Assembly: GCF_015644725.1 (NCBI RefSeq)
Contig: NZ_CP064795.1
Location: 3,532,501 to 3,596,500, forward strand
Length of the DNA stretch: 64,000 bases
Direction: 5' to 3'
DNA from: Salinimonas marina
Lineage (GTDB): Bacteria > Pseudomonadota > Gammaproteobacteria > Enterobacterales > Alteromonadaceae
The notes beneath the pieces were generated by a model, which searched no databases, was not told the origin of the DNA, and saw only the letters and a program-made list of their open reading frames with translations. A program made the translations under genes and the position numbers. Shown in pieces: positions 9,286 to 18,459 of this stretch (its first letter is position 1; each line of letters opens with the position of its first letter).

Positions 9286-9477
9286 ATGAGTCTGGCGACC
9301 CCGGCAACCTTCAGTTGTCCGTATTGCATGGAACCTAACGAAGTCGAAATTGATGAAATAAACGATACCGGGCATACCCAGGTGCTGGATTGTCAGGTGT
9401 GCTGTCAGCCCATAGAGATGACGGTATCGGGTCGCGGTGAAGACATGCGGGTGGATGTTCAGTGCGAAAATGACTGA
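9286..9477 (+). CDS. CPXCG motif-containing cysteine-rich protein
   Basis: A 63-residue protein with two CxxC pairs, CPYC at about residues 10-13 and CQVC at about 37-40, and an acidic C-terminus. It matches the small CPXCG family, probably a single zinc ribbon. Its function is unknown. The end overlaps the start of the flavin reductase gene by 8 bases, indicating translational coupling. The ATG is preceded by an AGGTGAA-like ribosome site. Confidence 0.85.
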   Translation: MSLATPATFSCPYCMEPNEVEIDEINDTGHTQVLDCQVCCQPIEMTVSGRGEDMRVDVQCEND

Positions 9478-10093
9478 CCATTGTATAAGCGGCGCTGACA
9501 TAGAAGCTATGGAGGACCGCTATCGGGCTAATTTTGTAAATTGCCTGTCCGGATTTAAGGCGGCCTGTCTGGTAGGTACCTGCCATGCGCGTGAAAATCA
9601 GGAAAATCTGGCCCTCGTGAGTTCAGTCGTGCATGTGGGCGCCAACCCGCCGCTGCTGGGTATGGTTATGCGCCCCCACACCGTGGTGCGCGATACGCTG
9701 CGCAATATTAAAGCCAATGGCGTGTATACGCTTAATCAGGTGCAATGTGACTGGGTGGAACAGGCGCATCAGACTTCTGCCCGTTACCCGTCTCAGGTGA
9801 GTGAATTTTCAGAAACCGGGTTAACTCCCTGGTATGCCAACACCATTGAGGCGCCGTTTGTGGCTCAAAGTCCGTTAAAACTGGCGATGAAGCTAGAAAG
9901 CATTATCCCCATTGAGGTGAACCACACCGAATTTGTAGTGGGCCGAATTGAACAGGTCTGGTTGGATAAAACCCGGCTTGATACCCAAGGGCGAATAGAT
10001 TTAAGCGAGCTGGATGTGGCGTGTATCAGTGGGCTGGATACATATCATCAGCCACGACGTATCGCGCGTTTTGCCTATGCCAAACCGCAATAG
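9470..10093 (+). CDS. Flavin reductase family protein
   Basis: The 207-residue protein looks like the FMN-binding split-barrel flavin reductases: LVGT and SSVVHVGANPPLLGMVM form the flavin-binding core, followed by DTLRNIKANGVYTLNQV and a late EFVVGRIEQVW strand. Such enzymes reduce free flavin or a bound FMN with NAD(P)H, often as partners of oxygenases; no partner gene is adjacent. The ATG at 9470 is chosen because it overlaps the CPXCG stop and the family aligns from there; an in-frame ATG at 9437 would add residues that read as shadow of the upstream gene. Confidence 0.85.
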   Translation: MTDHCISGADIEAMEDRYRANFVNCLSGFKAACLVGTCHARENQENLALVSSVVHVGANPPLLGMVMRPHTVVRDTLRNIKANGVYTLNQVQCDWVEQAHQTSARYPSQVSEFSETGLTPWYANTIEAPFVAQSPLKLAMKLESIIPIEVNHTEFVVGRIEQVWLDKTRLDTQGRIDLSELDVACISGLDTYHQPRRIARFAYAKPQ

Positions 10094-10197
10094 CGCCCGC
10101 GCGGCCCGGGTTGCTGCCGGCTGCCTACCTAAAAACGCTGCACAAGCCGCTATTTGGGGGTAAACTATAAGTATTAGCCAGCCTTAATCGCTGATAA

Positions 10198-10227
10198 TAA
10201 ACCTGCCACAGAAGGCAGGTTTTTGTG
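10198..10227 (+). terminator. Terminator after the flavin reductase gene
   Basis: AAACCTGCC and GGCAGGTTT pair around a 6-base loop and run into further T residues. It sits about 105 bases after the flavin reductase stop and upstream of the HiPIP gene. Confidence 0.7.
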
Positions 10228-10282
10228 TTTTAAGGCCGATAGAAAAGAAAATCATTATCGTTTACCAAAACGGGAGCAAGCT

Positions 10283-10576
10283 ATGAGTTCTGTTAATCGT
10301 CGCGACTTTTTGCGTATGACTGGTACTACCCTTATCGGCATGACCCTGGGTGGCGTGGCCTTACGAGCCAATGCTCAGGAGGTATTAAGTGCCGATGATC
10401 CGACTGCCAAAGCATTAAACTATACGGCCAACTCCACAAAACCTGATGCCAAATGTGGCAACTGCATGTACATTCAGGGCAGCGATGGTAAACAGCAGCG
10501 ACCCTGTGCTATTTTCCCGGGTAAGCTGGTGGATGTAGAAGGCTGGTGCAGTGCCTGGGTTAAACGTCCCGGTTAA
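10283..10576 (+). CDS. High-potential iron-sulfur protein (HiPIP), Tat-exported
   Basis: A 97-residue protein with a twin-arginine signal (NRRDFLRMTG, hydrophobic stretch, cleavage near ANA). The mature part has four cysteines in the HiPIP pattern: CGNC, RPC and GWC, expected to bind one 4Fe-4S cluster. HiPIPs are periplasmic one-electron carriers. The ATG at 10283 is chosen because a GGGAG site lies about 7 bases upstream and the Tat motif follows directly. No partner oxidoreductase or cytochrome gene is adjacent, so its redox partner is unknown. Confidence 0.92.
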   Translation: MSSVNRRDFLRMTGTTLIGMTLGGVALRANAQEVLSADDPTAKALNYTANSTKPDAKCGNCMYIQGSDGKQQRPCAIFPGKLVDVEGWCSAWVKRPG

Positions 10577-10629
10577 GCGGACAGCGGCCCACTTTGCTAA
10601 TGCTGCTGTAAGCGAGTTCGGGTTGGCGC

Positions 10630-10648
10630 GCGCCAGGTAAGCTGGCGC
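10630..10648. repeat. Inverted repeat between convergent HiPIP and amidase genes
   Basis: GCGCCAG and CTGGCGC form a 7-bp stem around GTAAG. There is no T-run on either side, so it is a weak candidate for a shared terminator of the two converging genes. Confidence 0.35.
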
Positions 10649-10678
10649 CTGCCTACATCTCGCTGTTGCTTGCCAGGG

Positions 10679-12340
10679 CTATGGCTGGACGGGTTTAAGC
10701 AGTTGTTGGTGCTGTTCCAGCTCGGCATCGCTGTGTAAAAATTGTGGCGCTGGTATGGGTGCATGCCCTTTTTCAAACGCCAGGCCTGCCGCCAGTACCT
10801 GATTATCCTGCCATTTGGCGCCAATAAAACTCAGCCCCACTGGCATCCCATTAACCAGCCCCGCCGGCACACTTACATGGGGGTACCCCGCGATAGCCGC
10901 CATATAACCTATACCAATAAAGCCACCGGGCGCGTGATCGCCGTACAGGGTATCAATTAAAAACGCCGGGGCATTGGACGGTGCCACCAGCAAATCGACC
11001 TGATGCTGTTCCAGTAATTTATCTATACCATTTTCAGTGGTGGCGGTTATTACCATATTACTGGCTTGCTGATAACGTGTACCTTGGGCGCCTTCGGTGG
11101 CCTGGGCCTGCTCAAAAATATCCTGGTTAAACAGCCCCAGTTCACGGCTCGACTGTTCATTGTAAGCAATAAGGCCGCTCAACGTAGTGGCAGGTAATGG
11201 GTTGGGAACCTCGGCCAGATACTCATTGATGCCGGTTTTAAACTCTGCCAGCAGCACATGATAGGCATTTTCCCAAAAGGCCTCGGGCATCTGGTGCGCA
11301 GTGATCTCAACCAGCTTCGCCCCTTGTTGTTCCAGCGTTGTTAACGCCTGATTGTATTGTTGCAGAACCCGTTCATCATCACCCTGAGCAAACCGCACCA
11401 CGCCGACTTTGACGCCCTTCAGGCCATTGCTCAACTGTTCGGGGGCCTTGAGTACCACCCGCTCGTTAGTAACGGTGGCGGTATCCCGGGGATCTTCCCC
11501 GGCCATGGCTTTGGCCATCAAAATAGCATCGGTTACCGATTTCACCATGGGGCCGGCTGTATCCTGACTGTGGGAAATAGGCACCACATAGCGCCGGGAG
11601 ATCAGCCCCACCGTGGGCTTGTAACCTACAATGCCATTAAATGAGGCCGGGCAGATAATTGAGCCATTGGTTTCGGTGCCTACCGCCAGGGCCGCAAAGT
11701 CGGCAGCCATCGCCGCGCCTGAACCAGAGGAGGAACCACAGGCGCTTCGTGACAGGTTGTAAGGATTGCGAGTCAGGCCGCCAATCGCGCTCCAGCCGCT
11801 TACCGAGGCTTCTGAGCGAAAATTGGCCCATTCAGATAAGTTGGTTTTGCCTAAAATAATCGCGCCGGCCTGCCGTAGATTATGCACCAATGGCGCATCG
11901 CGACGAGTATCATTGTTGGCCAGCGCCATTGACCCTGCGGTGGTAGGTAGCTGTTGCGTTTCAATATTATCTTTTAATAACACCGGTAAGCCGAACAAGG
12001 CACCTGGCTGCCCCTGCCCCCGGGCCAGCTCCGCATCTTTGGCCTGCGCCTGGGTAATGGCTTCCGGATTAATAGCAATCACACTCTGGGTACGTGCATC
12101 CAGGCGCCTGATGCGCTCAATATAGGCCTGCGTCAACGCTTCCACACTGATTTTTTTGTCCATTATGGCCTGGCGCTGCATATAGGCCGGAGCATCCAGC
12201 AAACGCTCAACCTGACTCTGTGGAGCCGACGCCACGGCCTTGGTATCAGATGCAGCAGTGGAAGAAGATGACGACAAAGTATTGCTGCAGGCCTGTAACA
12301 ACAGTACAACCGCAACAGGAAAAAGTTGAAGACGGTGCAT
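10679..12340 (-). CDS. Amidase signature enzyme, predicted lipoprotein
   Basis: The 553-residue protein starts with a lipoprotein signal ending in LLLQAC, followed by a Ser-rich linker. The amidase-signature core is complete: Lys in VLLKDNI, the cis-Ser in CGSSSGSGAA and the nucleophile Ser in GTETNGSI. These enzymes hydrolyse amide bonds through a Ser-cisSer-Lys triad. The N-terminal Cys and linker suggest a periplasmic, membrane-anchored enzyme rather than the cytoplasmic GatA. The substrate is unknown. It lies alone, converging on HiPIP and 80 bases before the end of no other same-strand operon partner except the solute-binding protein upstream. Confidence 0.88.
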   Translation of the reverse strand: MHRLQLFPVAVVLLLQACSNTLSSSSSTAASDTKAVASAPQSQVERLLDAPAYMQRQAIMDKKISVEALTQAYIERIRRLDARTQSVIAINPEAITQAQAKDAELARGQGQPGALFGLPVLLKDNIETQQLPTTAGSMALANNDTRRDAPLVHNLRQAGAIILGKTNLSEWANFRSEASVSGWSAIGGLTRNPYNLSRSACGSSSGSGAAMAADFAALAVGTETNGSIICPASFNGIVGYKPTVGLISRRYVVPISHSQDTAGPMVKSVTDAILMAKAMAGEDPRDTATVTNERVVLKAPEQLSNGLKGVKVGVVRFAQGDDERVLQQYNQALTTLEQQGAKLVEITAHQMPEAFWENAYHVLLAEFKTGINEYLAEVPNPLPATTLSGLIAYNEQSSRELGLFNQDIFEQAQATEGAQGTRYQQASNMVITATTENGIDKLLEQHQVDLLVAPSNAPAFLIDTLYGDHAPGGFIGIGYMAAIAGYPHVSVPAGLVNGMPVGLSFIGAKWQDNQVLAAGLAFEKGHAPIPAPQFLHSDAELEQHQQLLKPVQP

Positions 12341-12419
12341 CCGGGCATCCTTGGTAATAAAACAAGAAGCACCAGTACAGCACGAAGCTGATTAAAATCC
12401 CAGCAGATGCGATAAGATG

Positions 12420-13169
12420 TCAGGATTCACCGGTAGGTGGATTGCTGTATGAAAGCCGGTATTTTTTAATCAGCTTGTCATAACTGCCATCCTGCTTCAT
12501 CCGTTGCAGCTGAGTATTAAACTGCTGACGAAGCTCCGTATTTAAAATGGCGGCCCGGTATTCATTGCGCTCAAACAGGTCATGCATAATGACTTCTTTT
12601 TGAAAACGTGGCGGTAACTGACTGCGCAGCCAGTTGAAGATATTGCGATCCATCACCGCCACATCAACACTTCCCAGCAACAACATTTTCACCTGGCGCT
12701 GCTGCGCGGCGATCTCAATATAGCCTTTGTGACCGGCTACTGCTTGTTGATACGCCGGGCCCAACACATCCTGAGCGGTCTGGAACGCTAACACCGTATA
12801 TGGGAACAAATCATCTGGTTGCTCTATCGTCAAATCCCTGGAGGCCAACGATATTGCCGAATTCTGATAAGCCACATAGACATCGCTTAACAGCGCGTTT
12901 GGCACCAGGTGATCAGCACTTAAGGTAAGTACAATATCGGCAACACCATTTTCCAGCTGCCGGGCGCTGCGCCCAAAAGGGACAAACACCGGGGTCATCG
13001 TATGTCCCAGCCGGGTCAGTATCGTGTTGACCAGGTCCAGCTCAAAACCGCTAAGGGTTTCAGTAATAACATAAGGTGGCTTGTCCCACCCCGCGACTAC
13101 CGTCAACTCTTTTGCACTCACAGTAAAACTGGCAGTGAACCACACGCAGAACAATAAGCGACGAATCAT
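12420..13169 (-). CDS. Periplasmic solute-binding protein, family 3-like
   Basis: The 249-residue protein has a signal peptide (LLFCVWFTASFTVSA) and the bacterial extracellular solute-binding family 3 layout: WDKPPYV, a GFELDLVN motif, the QLENGVADIVL stretch and a final DGSYDKLIKKY helix. It resembles orphan polar amino-acid-type binding proteins of Alteromonadales and Shewanella that lie without transporter genes; none is nearby here, so it may be a sensor or act with a distant permease. ATG 13167-13169 is preferred; a TTG three codons upstream is possible. Its stop is 80 bases before the amidase start on the same strand. Confidence 0.82.
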   Translation of the reverse strand: MIRRLLFCVWFTASFTVSAKELTVVAGWDKPPYVITETLSGFELDLVNTILTRLGHTMTPVFVPFGRSARQLENGVADIVLTLSADHLVPNALLSDVYVAYQNSAISLASRDLTIEQPDDLFPYTVLAFQTAQDVLGPAYQQAVAGHKGYIEIAAQQRQVKMLLLGSVDVAVMDRNIFNWLRSQLPPRFQKEVIMHDLFERNEYRAAILNTELRQQFNTQLQRMKQDGSYDKLIKKYRLSYSNPPTGES

Positions 13170-13347
13170 ATTATGCAAACTATCTGAGTAACTACGGACA
13201 ACTTAAAAACTAGCACTTTTTGCGAGCCATTTCCAAGCCGCACCGGTTAAATTTAGCGACCCTCGCTACCGCTGGCATAAACCCGATTGGAGCCGCCATA
13301 CCGATAACTGCTATTATAGCCACATTATGGTTTAACAGATTAACATC

Positions 13348-14229
13348 ATGGCCTGGTTACAATTACGAATAAACACTTCTTCTGAGCTGGCCGAGCAGGT
13401 GGGCGGTATGCTCTCGGCCAATGGCTCGCAGGCAGTGACCTTTTTAGATGCCAAAGACACACCCATGTATGAGCCTAAGCCTGGTGAAACCATGTTATGG
13501 CCCGACACCCAGGTGGTGGGTTTATTTGATGCCGCCCACGATATGCAGGACGTCATCAAACGTCTGGGCCAGGCACGCATTCTGGGCCCTGATTTTTCCT
13601 ATAAGCTGGACCCGCTGGAAGACAAAGACTGGGAACGGGAGTGGATGGACAACTTTCATCCCATGCAGTTTGGTCGCCGGCTATGGATTTGCCCATCGTG
13701 GCGCGACGTCCCCGACCCGGATGCGGTGAATGTGATGCTGGACCCCGGCCTGGCGTTTGGCACCGGCACCCACCCGACCACAGCGCTGTGCCTGCGCTGG
13801 CTGGACAATGAAACCCTCGACCGACAAACGGTGGTCGACTTTGGCTGCGGCTCCGGCATTCTGGCGCTGGCGGCCTTAAAATTAGGCGCCAGCCGGGTAG
13901 TGGGCATCGATATCGACCCTCAGGCGCTGGAAGCCAGCGAAGAAAATGCCCGGCGTAACCAGGTTGCTGATCGCCTGGAGGTGTATTTACCGGCAAACCA
14001 ACCGCAGATGCAGGCAGATATGGTGGTGGCAAACATTCTGTCCGGCCCGCTTTTGGAGCTGCAGGAGGTGATTACCGGCTATTGTCGGGTTGGTGGGCGC
14101 CTGGTTTTATCGGGGATTCTGGCCGAACAGGTCGAAAAAATTGAACAGGCCTACGCCCGCGACTTTATATTAGATAAAAGTGAAATTGAAGGTGACTGGG
14201 CCCGTGTCTCTGGTACCCGTCGTCGCTAA
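13348..14229 (+). CDS. prmA: Ribosomal protein L11 methyltransferase
   Basis: PrmA trimethylates ribosomal protein L11. The 293-residue length is normal. The N-terminal substrate-recognition domain begins [13 protein letters not shown]; the C-terminal SAM domain has GTGTHPTT, then [29 protein letters not shown] and a [10 protein letters not shown] motif. In enterobacteria prmA often follows accBC and precedes dusB-fis. Here about 7.5 kb separate it from accC while the dusB-fis side is kept. Confidence 0.97.
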   Translation: MAWLQLRINTSSELAEQVGGMLSANGSQAVTFLDAKDTPMYEPKPGETMLWPDTQVVGLFDAAHDMQDVIKRLGQARILGPDFSYKLDPLEDKDWEREWMDNFHPMQFGRRLWICPSWRDVPDPDAVNVMLDPGLAFGTGTHPTTALCLRWLDNETLDRQTVVDFGCGSGILALAALKLGASRVVGIDIDPQALEASEENARRNQVADRLEVYLPANQPQMQADMVVANILSGPLLELQEVITGYCRVGGRLVLSGILAEQVEKIEQAYARDFILDKSEIEGDWARVSGTRRR

Positions 14230-14259
14230 TTGTCTAATCTACCGCTAATTTTTTGGTCA

Positions 14260-14280
14260 GAGTCTGAGCTATTCAGACTC
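14260..14280. repeat. Perfect stem-loop after prmA
   Basis: GAGTCTGA and TCAGACTC form an 8-bp perfect stem around GCTAT, 31 bases after the prmA stop. There is no T-run on the plus strand, so termination is uncertain. Confidence 0.45.
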
Positions 14281-14363
14281 ACCCCTTATCAGATAGGCCC
14301 TGCAAGGCAAATCCATCAAAAACTGTCAATAGCAAAAAGTGACATTTTGTGTGAATTTTAGCC

Positions 14364-14392
14364 TTTTCAAGGGTAGGCAAAATGCGTACACT
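14364..14392 (+). promoter_or_regulatory. Predicted dusB-fis promoter with GC-rich discriminator
   Basis: TTTTCA at 14364-14369 and TACACT at 14387-14392 are spaced by exactly 17 bases and followed at once by TAGCGCCCCG. A GC-rich discriminator downstream of the -10 box is the known feature that makes the E. coli dusB-fis promoter sensitive to ppGpp and DksA. Similar stringent and growth-phase control is likely here (inference). Confidence 0.6.
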
Positions 14393-14448
14393 TAGCGCCC
14401 CGTTTTAGCCAAGTGTTCAAATTCCGCGCAACTACTGGATTGTTAACC

Positions 14449-15447
14449 ATGCAAATAGGTCCGTATAAACTGGATAACAATTTGATGCTGGCGCCGATGG
14501 CAGGTGTCACTGACCGTCCCTTCAGACAAATGTGTCGTCGAATGGGGGCAGGTCTGGTGGTCTCCGAAATGCTATCAAGCAATCCAAAGGTGTGGAACAC
14601 GGCCAAATCCATGCATCGTATGGATCATACCGGCGAAGAAGGTATTCGCTCGGTACAGATTGCCGGGGCTGACCCCGATCTGATGGCACAGGCGGCCCAG
14701 TTTAATGTGGCCAATGGTGCACAGATCATCGACATCAATATGGGTTGTCCGGCAAAAAAGGTTAACAAGAAACTGGCTGGGTCAGCGTTATTACAATATC
14801 CGGCGCTGGTCGAATCTATTGTTCAGGCTGTGGTTGAGGCGGTTGACGTACCGGTCACCCTGAAAATTAGAACAGGCTGGAATACGGATAATCGCAATGG
14901 TGTAGAAATTGCACAAATTGCGGAGCAAAACGGCATTCAGTCGTTGGCCGTTCATGGCAGAACGCGCGCCTGTATGTACAAAGGAGAAGCCGAATACGAC
15001 ACCATTAAGGCAATTAAGGAAGCGATATCCATTCCGGTCATTGCCAATGGCGATATTACTTCTCCGGAGCAAGCACGATACGTGCTGGAGCACACCGGCG
15101 CAGACGGGGTGATGATAGGTCGCGGCGCCCAGGGCAATCCCTGGATTTTCAAGCAAATACTGCATTTTCTTGAAACCGGCGAGATATTATCAGCACCGCC
15201 TTTGTCAGAGCAGCATCAGGTGTTGCATGAACACGTTGCCAACGTGCAGGCCTTTTACGGCGAAGTAATGGGTGTTCGAATTGCCCGAAAGCACGTGGGC
15301 TGGTATTTAGCGGAACACGATACGGATCGTCAGTTTCGTAAAACGTTCAATGGTATTGAGCAAGCTGATAAACAGCTCAACGCACTTGACGATTATTTTC
15401 AATCGCTGCAGAAACGGGAAACCCGACAGATTTCTCCTGCAGCATAG
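14449..15447 (+). CDS. dusB: tRNA-dihydrouridine synthase B
   Basis: DusB is an FMN enzyme that reduces specific uridines of tRNA to dihydrouridine. The 332-residue protein has the family motifs LAPMAGVTDRPFR at the N-terminus, DINMGCPAKKV with the catalytic cysteine, VHGRTR, and GADGVMIGRGAQGNPW near the FMN phosphate site. The ATG at 14449 is chosen because MQIGPYKL is the conserved family start; the frame is open upstream to 14413. It leads the dusB-fis operon, with fis 30 bases downstream. Confidence 0.97.
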   Translation: MQIGPYKLDNNLMLAPMAGVTDRPFRQMCRRMGAGLVVSEMLSSNPKVWNTAKSMHRMDHTGEEGIRSVQIAGADPDLMAQAAQFNVANGAQIIDINMGCPAKKVNKKLAGSALLQYPALVESIVQAVVEAVDVPVTLKIRTGWNTDNRNGVEIAQIAEQNGIQSLAVHGRTRACMYKGEAEYDTIKAIKEAISIPVIANGDITSPEQARYVLEHTGADGVMIGRGAQGNPWIFKQILHFLETGEILSAPPLSEQHQVLHEHVANVQAFYGEVMGVRIARKHVGWYLAEHDTDRQFRKTFNGIEQADKQLNALDDYFQSLQKRETRQISPAA

Positions 15448-15477
15448 TGATGACTAACTTAAGAGCAAGAATGTATT

Positions 15478-15771
15478 ATGTTCGATCAAAATGTGACTTC
15501 ACCATTTACTACGACAGTAACAACGCCTTCTCAAACTCAAGCTCAAAAGCCGCTGCGTGATTCGGTTAAACAAGCGGTTAATAAGTACCTGAAGCAGCTA
15601 GACAACGCGAACATCGACAATCTTTATGAACTGGTGCTGGCTGAGGTGGAAGCGCCGCTGCTGGAAGAAGTCATGACTTACACCCGCGGCAACCAAACCC
15701 GCGCGGCCATCATGATGGGCATCAACCGCGGTACGCTTCGCAAGAAGCTGAAACAGTACGGCATGAACTAA
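15478..15771 (+). CDS. fis: Nucleoid-associated protein Fis
   Basis: Fis is a DNA-bending nucleoid protein that activates rRNA promoters and regulates many genes during fast growth. At 97 residues it is the usual length. The N-terminal half is variable; the C-terminal 45 residues ([19 protein letters not shown] and [14 protein letters not shown]) are nearly identical to the conserved Fis helix-turn-helix. It follows dusB and ends with a clear terminator. Confidence 0.98.
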   Translation: MFDQNVTSPFTTTVTTPSQTQAQKPLRDSVKQAVNKYLKQLDNANIDNLYELVLAEVEAPLLEEVMTYTRGNQTRAAIMMGINRGTLRKKLKQYGMN

Positions 15772-15793
15772 AATACGACGGGCCTCGCCCACC

Positions 15794-15825
15794 AAAGAGC
15801 ACCTTTTCACGGTGCTCTTTTTGTT
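15794..15825 (+). terminator. Terminator after fis
   Basis: AAAGAGCACC and GGTGCTCTTT form a 10-bp stem with a 7-base loop, followed by TTG and further T residues. Confidence 0.88.
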
Positions 15826-15855
15826 TCACCTCTACCTAACTATCAAGACATCACT

Positions 15856-17454
15856 ATGCATACACCAAAACCTATTAAACGCGCGCTATTAAGTGTTTCG
15901 GATAAAACCGGTATTGTTGAATTTGCCGAAGCATTGCATCAGGCAGGGGTGGAGTTGCTCTCCACCGGCGGTACCGCAAAATTACTCAGCGATGCCGGTC
16001 TGCCGGTGCTTGAAGTATCAGAACATACCGGGCACCCGGAAATTATGGATGGCCGGGTAAAAACGCTGCACCCTAAAATTCATGGTGGCATCCTGGGCCG
16101 CCGGGGCCAGGATGAAAGCACTATGGCGCAAAATGAGATCAAGCCTATCGATTTGGTGGTGGTGAATCTGTACCCGTTTGCCCAAACCGTGGCGAATCCG
16201 GATTGCACCCTTGAGCACGCCATTGAAAATATCGATATCGGCGGGCCGACCATGGTGCGCGCCGCAGCCAAAAATCATAAAGATGTCACCATTGTGGTGA
16301 ACACCGATGATTATCAGGTGGTATTGGAACAGATGAGCGAAAACGACGGTTCATTGAATTATCAGACCCGTTTTGACCTGGCGATTAAAGCTTTTGAGCA
16401 TACTGCCCAGTATGATGGCATGATTGCAAACTATTTTGGGGCCCGGCTGGACTCGGTTGAATGCGAGGCCGACTGTACGCACCATCACAGTGAATTCCCC
16501 CGTACCATCAATATGCAGATGACCAAAAAGCAGGATTTGCGCTATGGCGAAAACAGTCATCAGGAAGCTGCCTTTTATGTCGAAAATGAGATACAGGAAG
16601 CCTCGGTAGCCACGGCCACGCAGTTACAGGGTAAAGCATTGTCGTTCAATAATATTGCCGATACCGACGCCGCCCTTGAATGCGTAAAAGAATTTGAAGA
16701 GCCCGCCTGTGTCATTGTTAAGCATGCGAATCCATGCGGGGTGGCGATTGGCGAGGATATCCTAAGCGCCTATAACCGCGCCTTCACCACCGACCCCACC
16801 TCAGCTTTTGGCGGTATCATAGCCTTTAACCGCAGCCTGGATGCCAGCACCGCTCAGGCGATTGTAGATCGTCAGTTTGTTGAAGTGATTGTGGCGCCAG
16901 CGGTTTCTGAAGAAGCTCAGAACATTATCGCCGCCAAGAAAAATGTACGCTTGCTGGCCTGCGGCAGCTGGCAGGGTCAGCTTACTGAAGGTTACGACTT
17001 TAAACGGGTCAACGGCGGCTTGCTGGTGCAGGAACGTGATTTTGGCATGGTCGAAGCAGATGACCTGCAGGTGGTTACTGAGCGTCAACCCAGTGCTGAA
17101 GAGCTCCAGGATTTGCTGTTTTGCTGGAAGGTCGCTAAATATGTGAAATCCAACGCCATTGTTTACTGCAAAGATGGTATGACCATTGGGGTGGGTGCCG
17201 GCCAGATGAGCCGGGTTTATTCGGCCAAGGTGGCGGGCATTAAAGCCAGTGATGAGAACCTACAGGTGGCGGGTTCGGTGATGGCCTCTGACGCCTTTTT
17301 CCCGTTTCGCGACGGCATCGATGCCGCCGCTGAAGCTGGCATTAAAGCAGTCATTCAACCGGGCGGCTCGATGCGCGACGAAGAAGTTATTAAGGCGGCA
17401 AATGAGCATGGCATTGCCATGGTCTTTACCGGCATGCGCCATTTTCGTCATTAA
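15856..17454 (+). CDS. purH: Bifunctional AICAR formyltransferase / IMP cyclohydrolase
   Basis: PurH performs the last two steps of purine synthesis. The 532-residue protein has an N-terminal MGS-like IMP cyclohydrolase domain ([33 protein letters not shown]) and a C-terminal transformylase domain with [16 protein letters not shown] and GAGQMSRV. purD, its usual partner, lies downstream but is separated by an exported methyltransferase gene, and no PurR-like palindrome was noticed ahead of the gene. Confidence 0.98.
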   Translation: MHTPKPIKRALLSVSDKTGIVEFAEALHQAGVELLSTGGTAKLLSDAGLPVLEVSEHTGHPEIMDGRVKTLHPKIHGGILGRRGQDESTMAQNEIKPIDLVVVNLYPFAQTVANPDCTLEHAIENIDIGGPTMVRAAAKNHKDVTIVVNTDDYQVVLEQMSENDGSLNYQTRFDLAIKAFEHTAQYDGMIANYFGARLDSVECEADCTHHHSEFPRTINMQMTKKQDLRYGENSHQEAAFYVENEIQEASVATATQLQGKALSFNNIADTDAALECVKEFEEPACVIVKHANPCGVAIGEDILSAYNRAFTTDPTSAFGGIIAFNRSLDASTAQAIVDRQFVEVIVAPAVSEEAQNIIAAKKNVRLLACGSWQGQLTEGYDFKRVNGGLLVQERDFGMVEADDLQVVTERQPSAEELQDLLFCWKVAKYVKSNAIVYCKDGMTIGVGAGQMSRVYSAKVAGIKASDENLQVAGSVMASDAFFPFRDGIDAAAEAGIKAVIQPGGSMRDEEVIKAANEHGIAMVFTGMRHFRH

Positions 17455-17494
17455 TTAAGGACCGGGCTGTCCATATAAAATCATTTTTGTGATG

Positions 17495-17530
17495 AAGCAC
17501 GTAGTGGAAATAACCTTCTGCTACGTGCTT
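17495..17530 (+). terminator. Inverted repeat after purH, possible terminator
   Basis: AAGCACGTAG and CTACGTGCTT pair perfectly over 10 bp with a 16-base loop, about 40 bases after the purH stop. Only one or two T residues follow, so it may be a weak terminator or an RNA-stabilising hairpin. Confidence 0.5.
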
Positions 17531-17630
17531 TCCCCCACGGCGGGGCTAGGGTACTCTGTAGCAAACCTGCTTTGGCCAACCCGCAGTATTTAGGCTAAGT
17601 ACTTTCACAACAATGAGATAAGGAACAACC

Positions 17631-18443
17631 ATGAAACATACTCTGCGTTTAGTTGCAGCATCATTACTGGCAATGTCTGCCACCGCTACGTATGCCGACC
17701 CCATTAGCGAGGCGGTAAAAAGCGAACATCGTTCTGCCGAAGCGAAATTACGCGATGAATACCGAAATCCTCAGCAAACACTCCGCTTTTTTGAGATCAA
17801 GCCGACTGATACGGTAGTTGAAGTATCGCCAGGCGGTGGCTGGTACACCGACATTCTGGCGCCATTGCTCGATGAGCAGGGCCAGCTGATTGCTGCGCAT
17901 TTTTTTGTAGAGGAAGACTCTAATGACTATTACAAAAAATCGCTGAAAAATTTCAAACAAAAAGTCGCCAATCATCCCCCTTACAAAAACATCAAACTCA
18001 CCGCATTTCACCCCACCAAGGCCCTGGAGATTGCTGAAGCAGGCAGCGCCGATGTAGTGCTGACCTTTCGAAATGTTCACAACTGGTATTTCAATGCGGC
18101 GGAAAAAGCCCTGGAGAATGCCTTTGGTGCCTTTTTCCAGGCTCTGAAACCCGGTGGTGTATTAGGCGTGGTTGAACACGAACTGCCAGAATCGGCAGCC
18201 GACAGTAAAATGGAAAAAAGCGGCTATATGAAACGCTCTGTTGTCATTGAGGCAGCGAAAGCCGCCGGTTTTGAACTGGTAGCCCAAAGCGACATCAATG
18301 CCAACAGCATGGACAATGCGGATCACCCAAAAGGAGTATGGACCCTGCCGCCATCATTGCGTCTTGGGGAACAGGATCGTGCCAAGTACCTTGCTATCGG
18401 CGAGAGTAATCGCATGACCCTAAAATTTGTCAAACCTGAATAA
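17631..18443 (+). CDS. Exported SAM-dependent methyltransferase-like protein
   Basis: The 270-residue protein has a clear signal peptide (KHTLRLVAASLLAMSATATYA, cleavage before DP) and then a class I methyltransferase-like fold. Motif I is VVEVSPGGGWYTDILAPLL; DVVLTFRNVHNW resembles motif IV, and KPGGVLGVVEHEL the strand after the fifth helix. This matches the predicted-methyltransferase group COG4798. SAM is cytoplasmic, so a periplasmic enzyme of this type is puzzling; it may bind another ligand. It has an AAGGAAC ribosome site and lies 16 bases before purD, suggesting read-through into purD. Function not known. Confidence 0.82.
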   Translation: MKHTLRLVAASLLAMSATATYADPISEAVKSEHRSAEAKLRDEYRNPQQTLRFFEIKPTDTVVEVSPGGGWYTDILAPLLDEQGQLIAAHFFVEEDSNDYYKKSLKNFKQKVANHPPYKNIKLTAFHPTKALEIAEAGSADVVLTFRNVHNWYFNAAEKALENAFGAFFQALKPGGVLGVVEHELPESAADSKMEKSGYMKRSVVIEAAKAAGFELVAQSDINANSMDNADHPKGVWTLPPSLRLGEQDRAKYLAIGESNRMTLKFVKPE

Positions 18444-18459
18444 TTAACGGAATCGTTTA

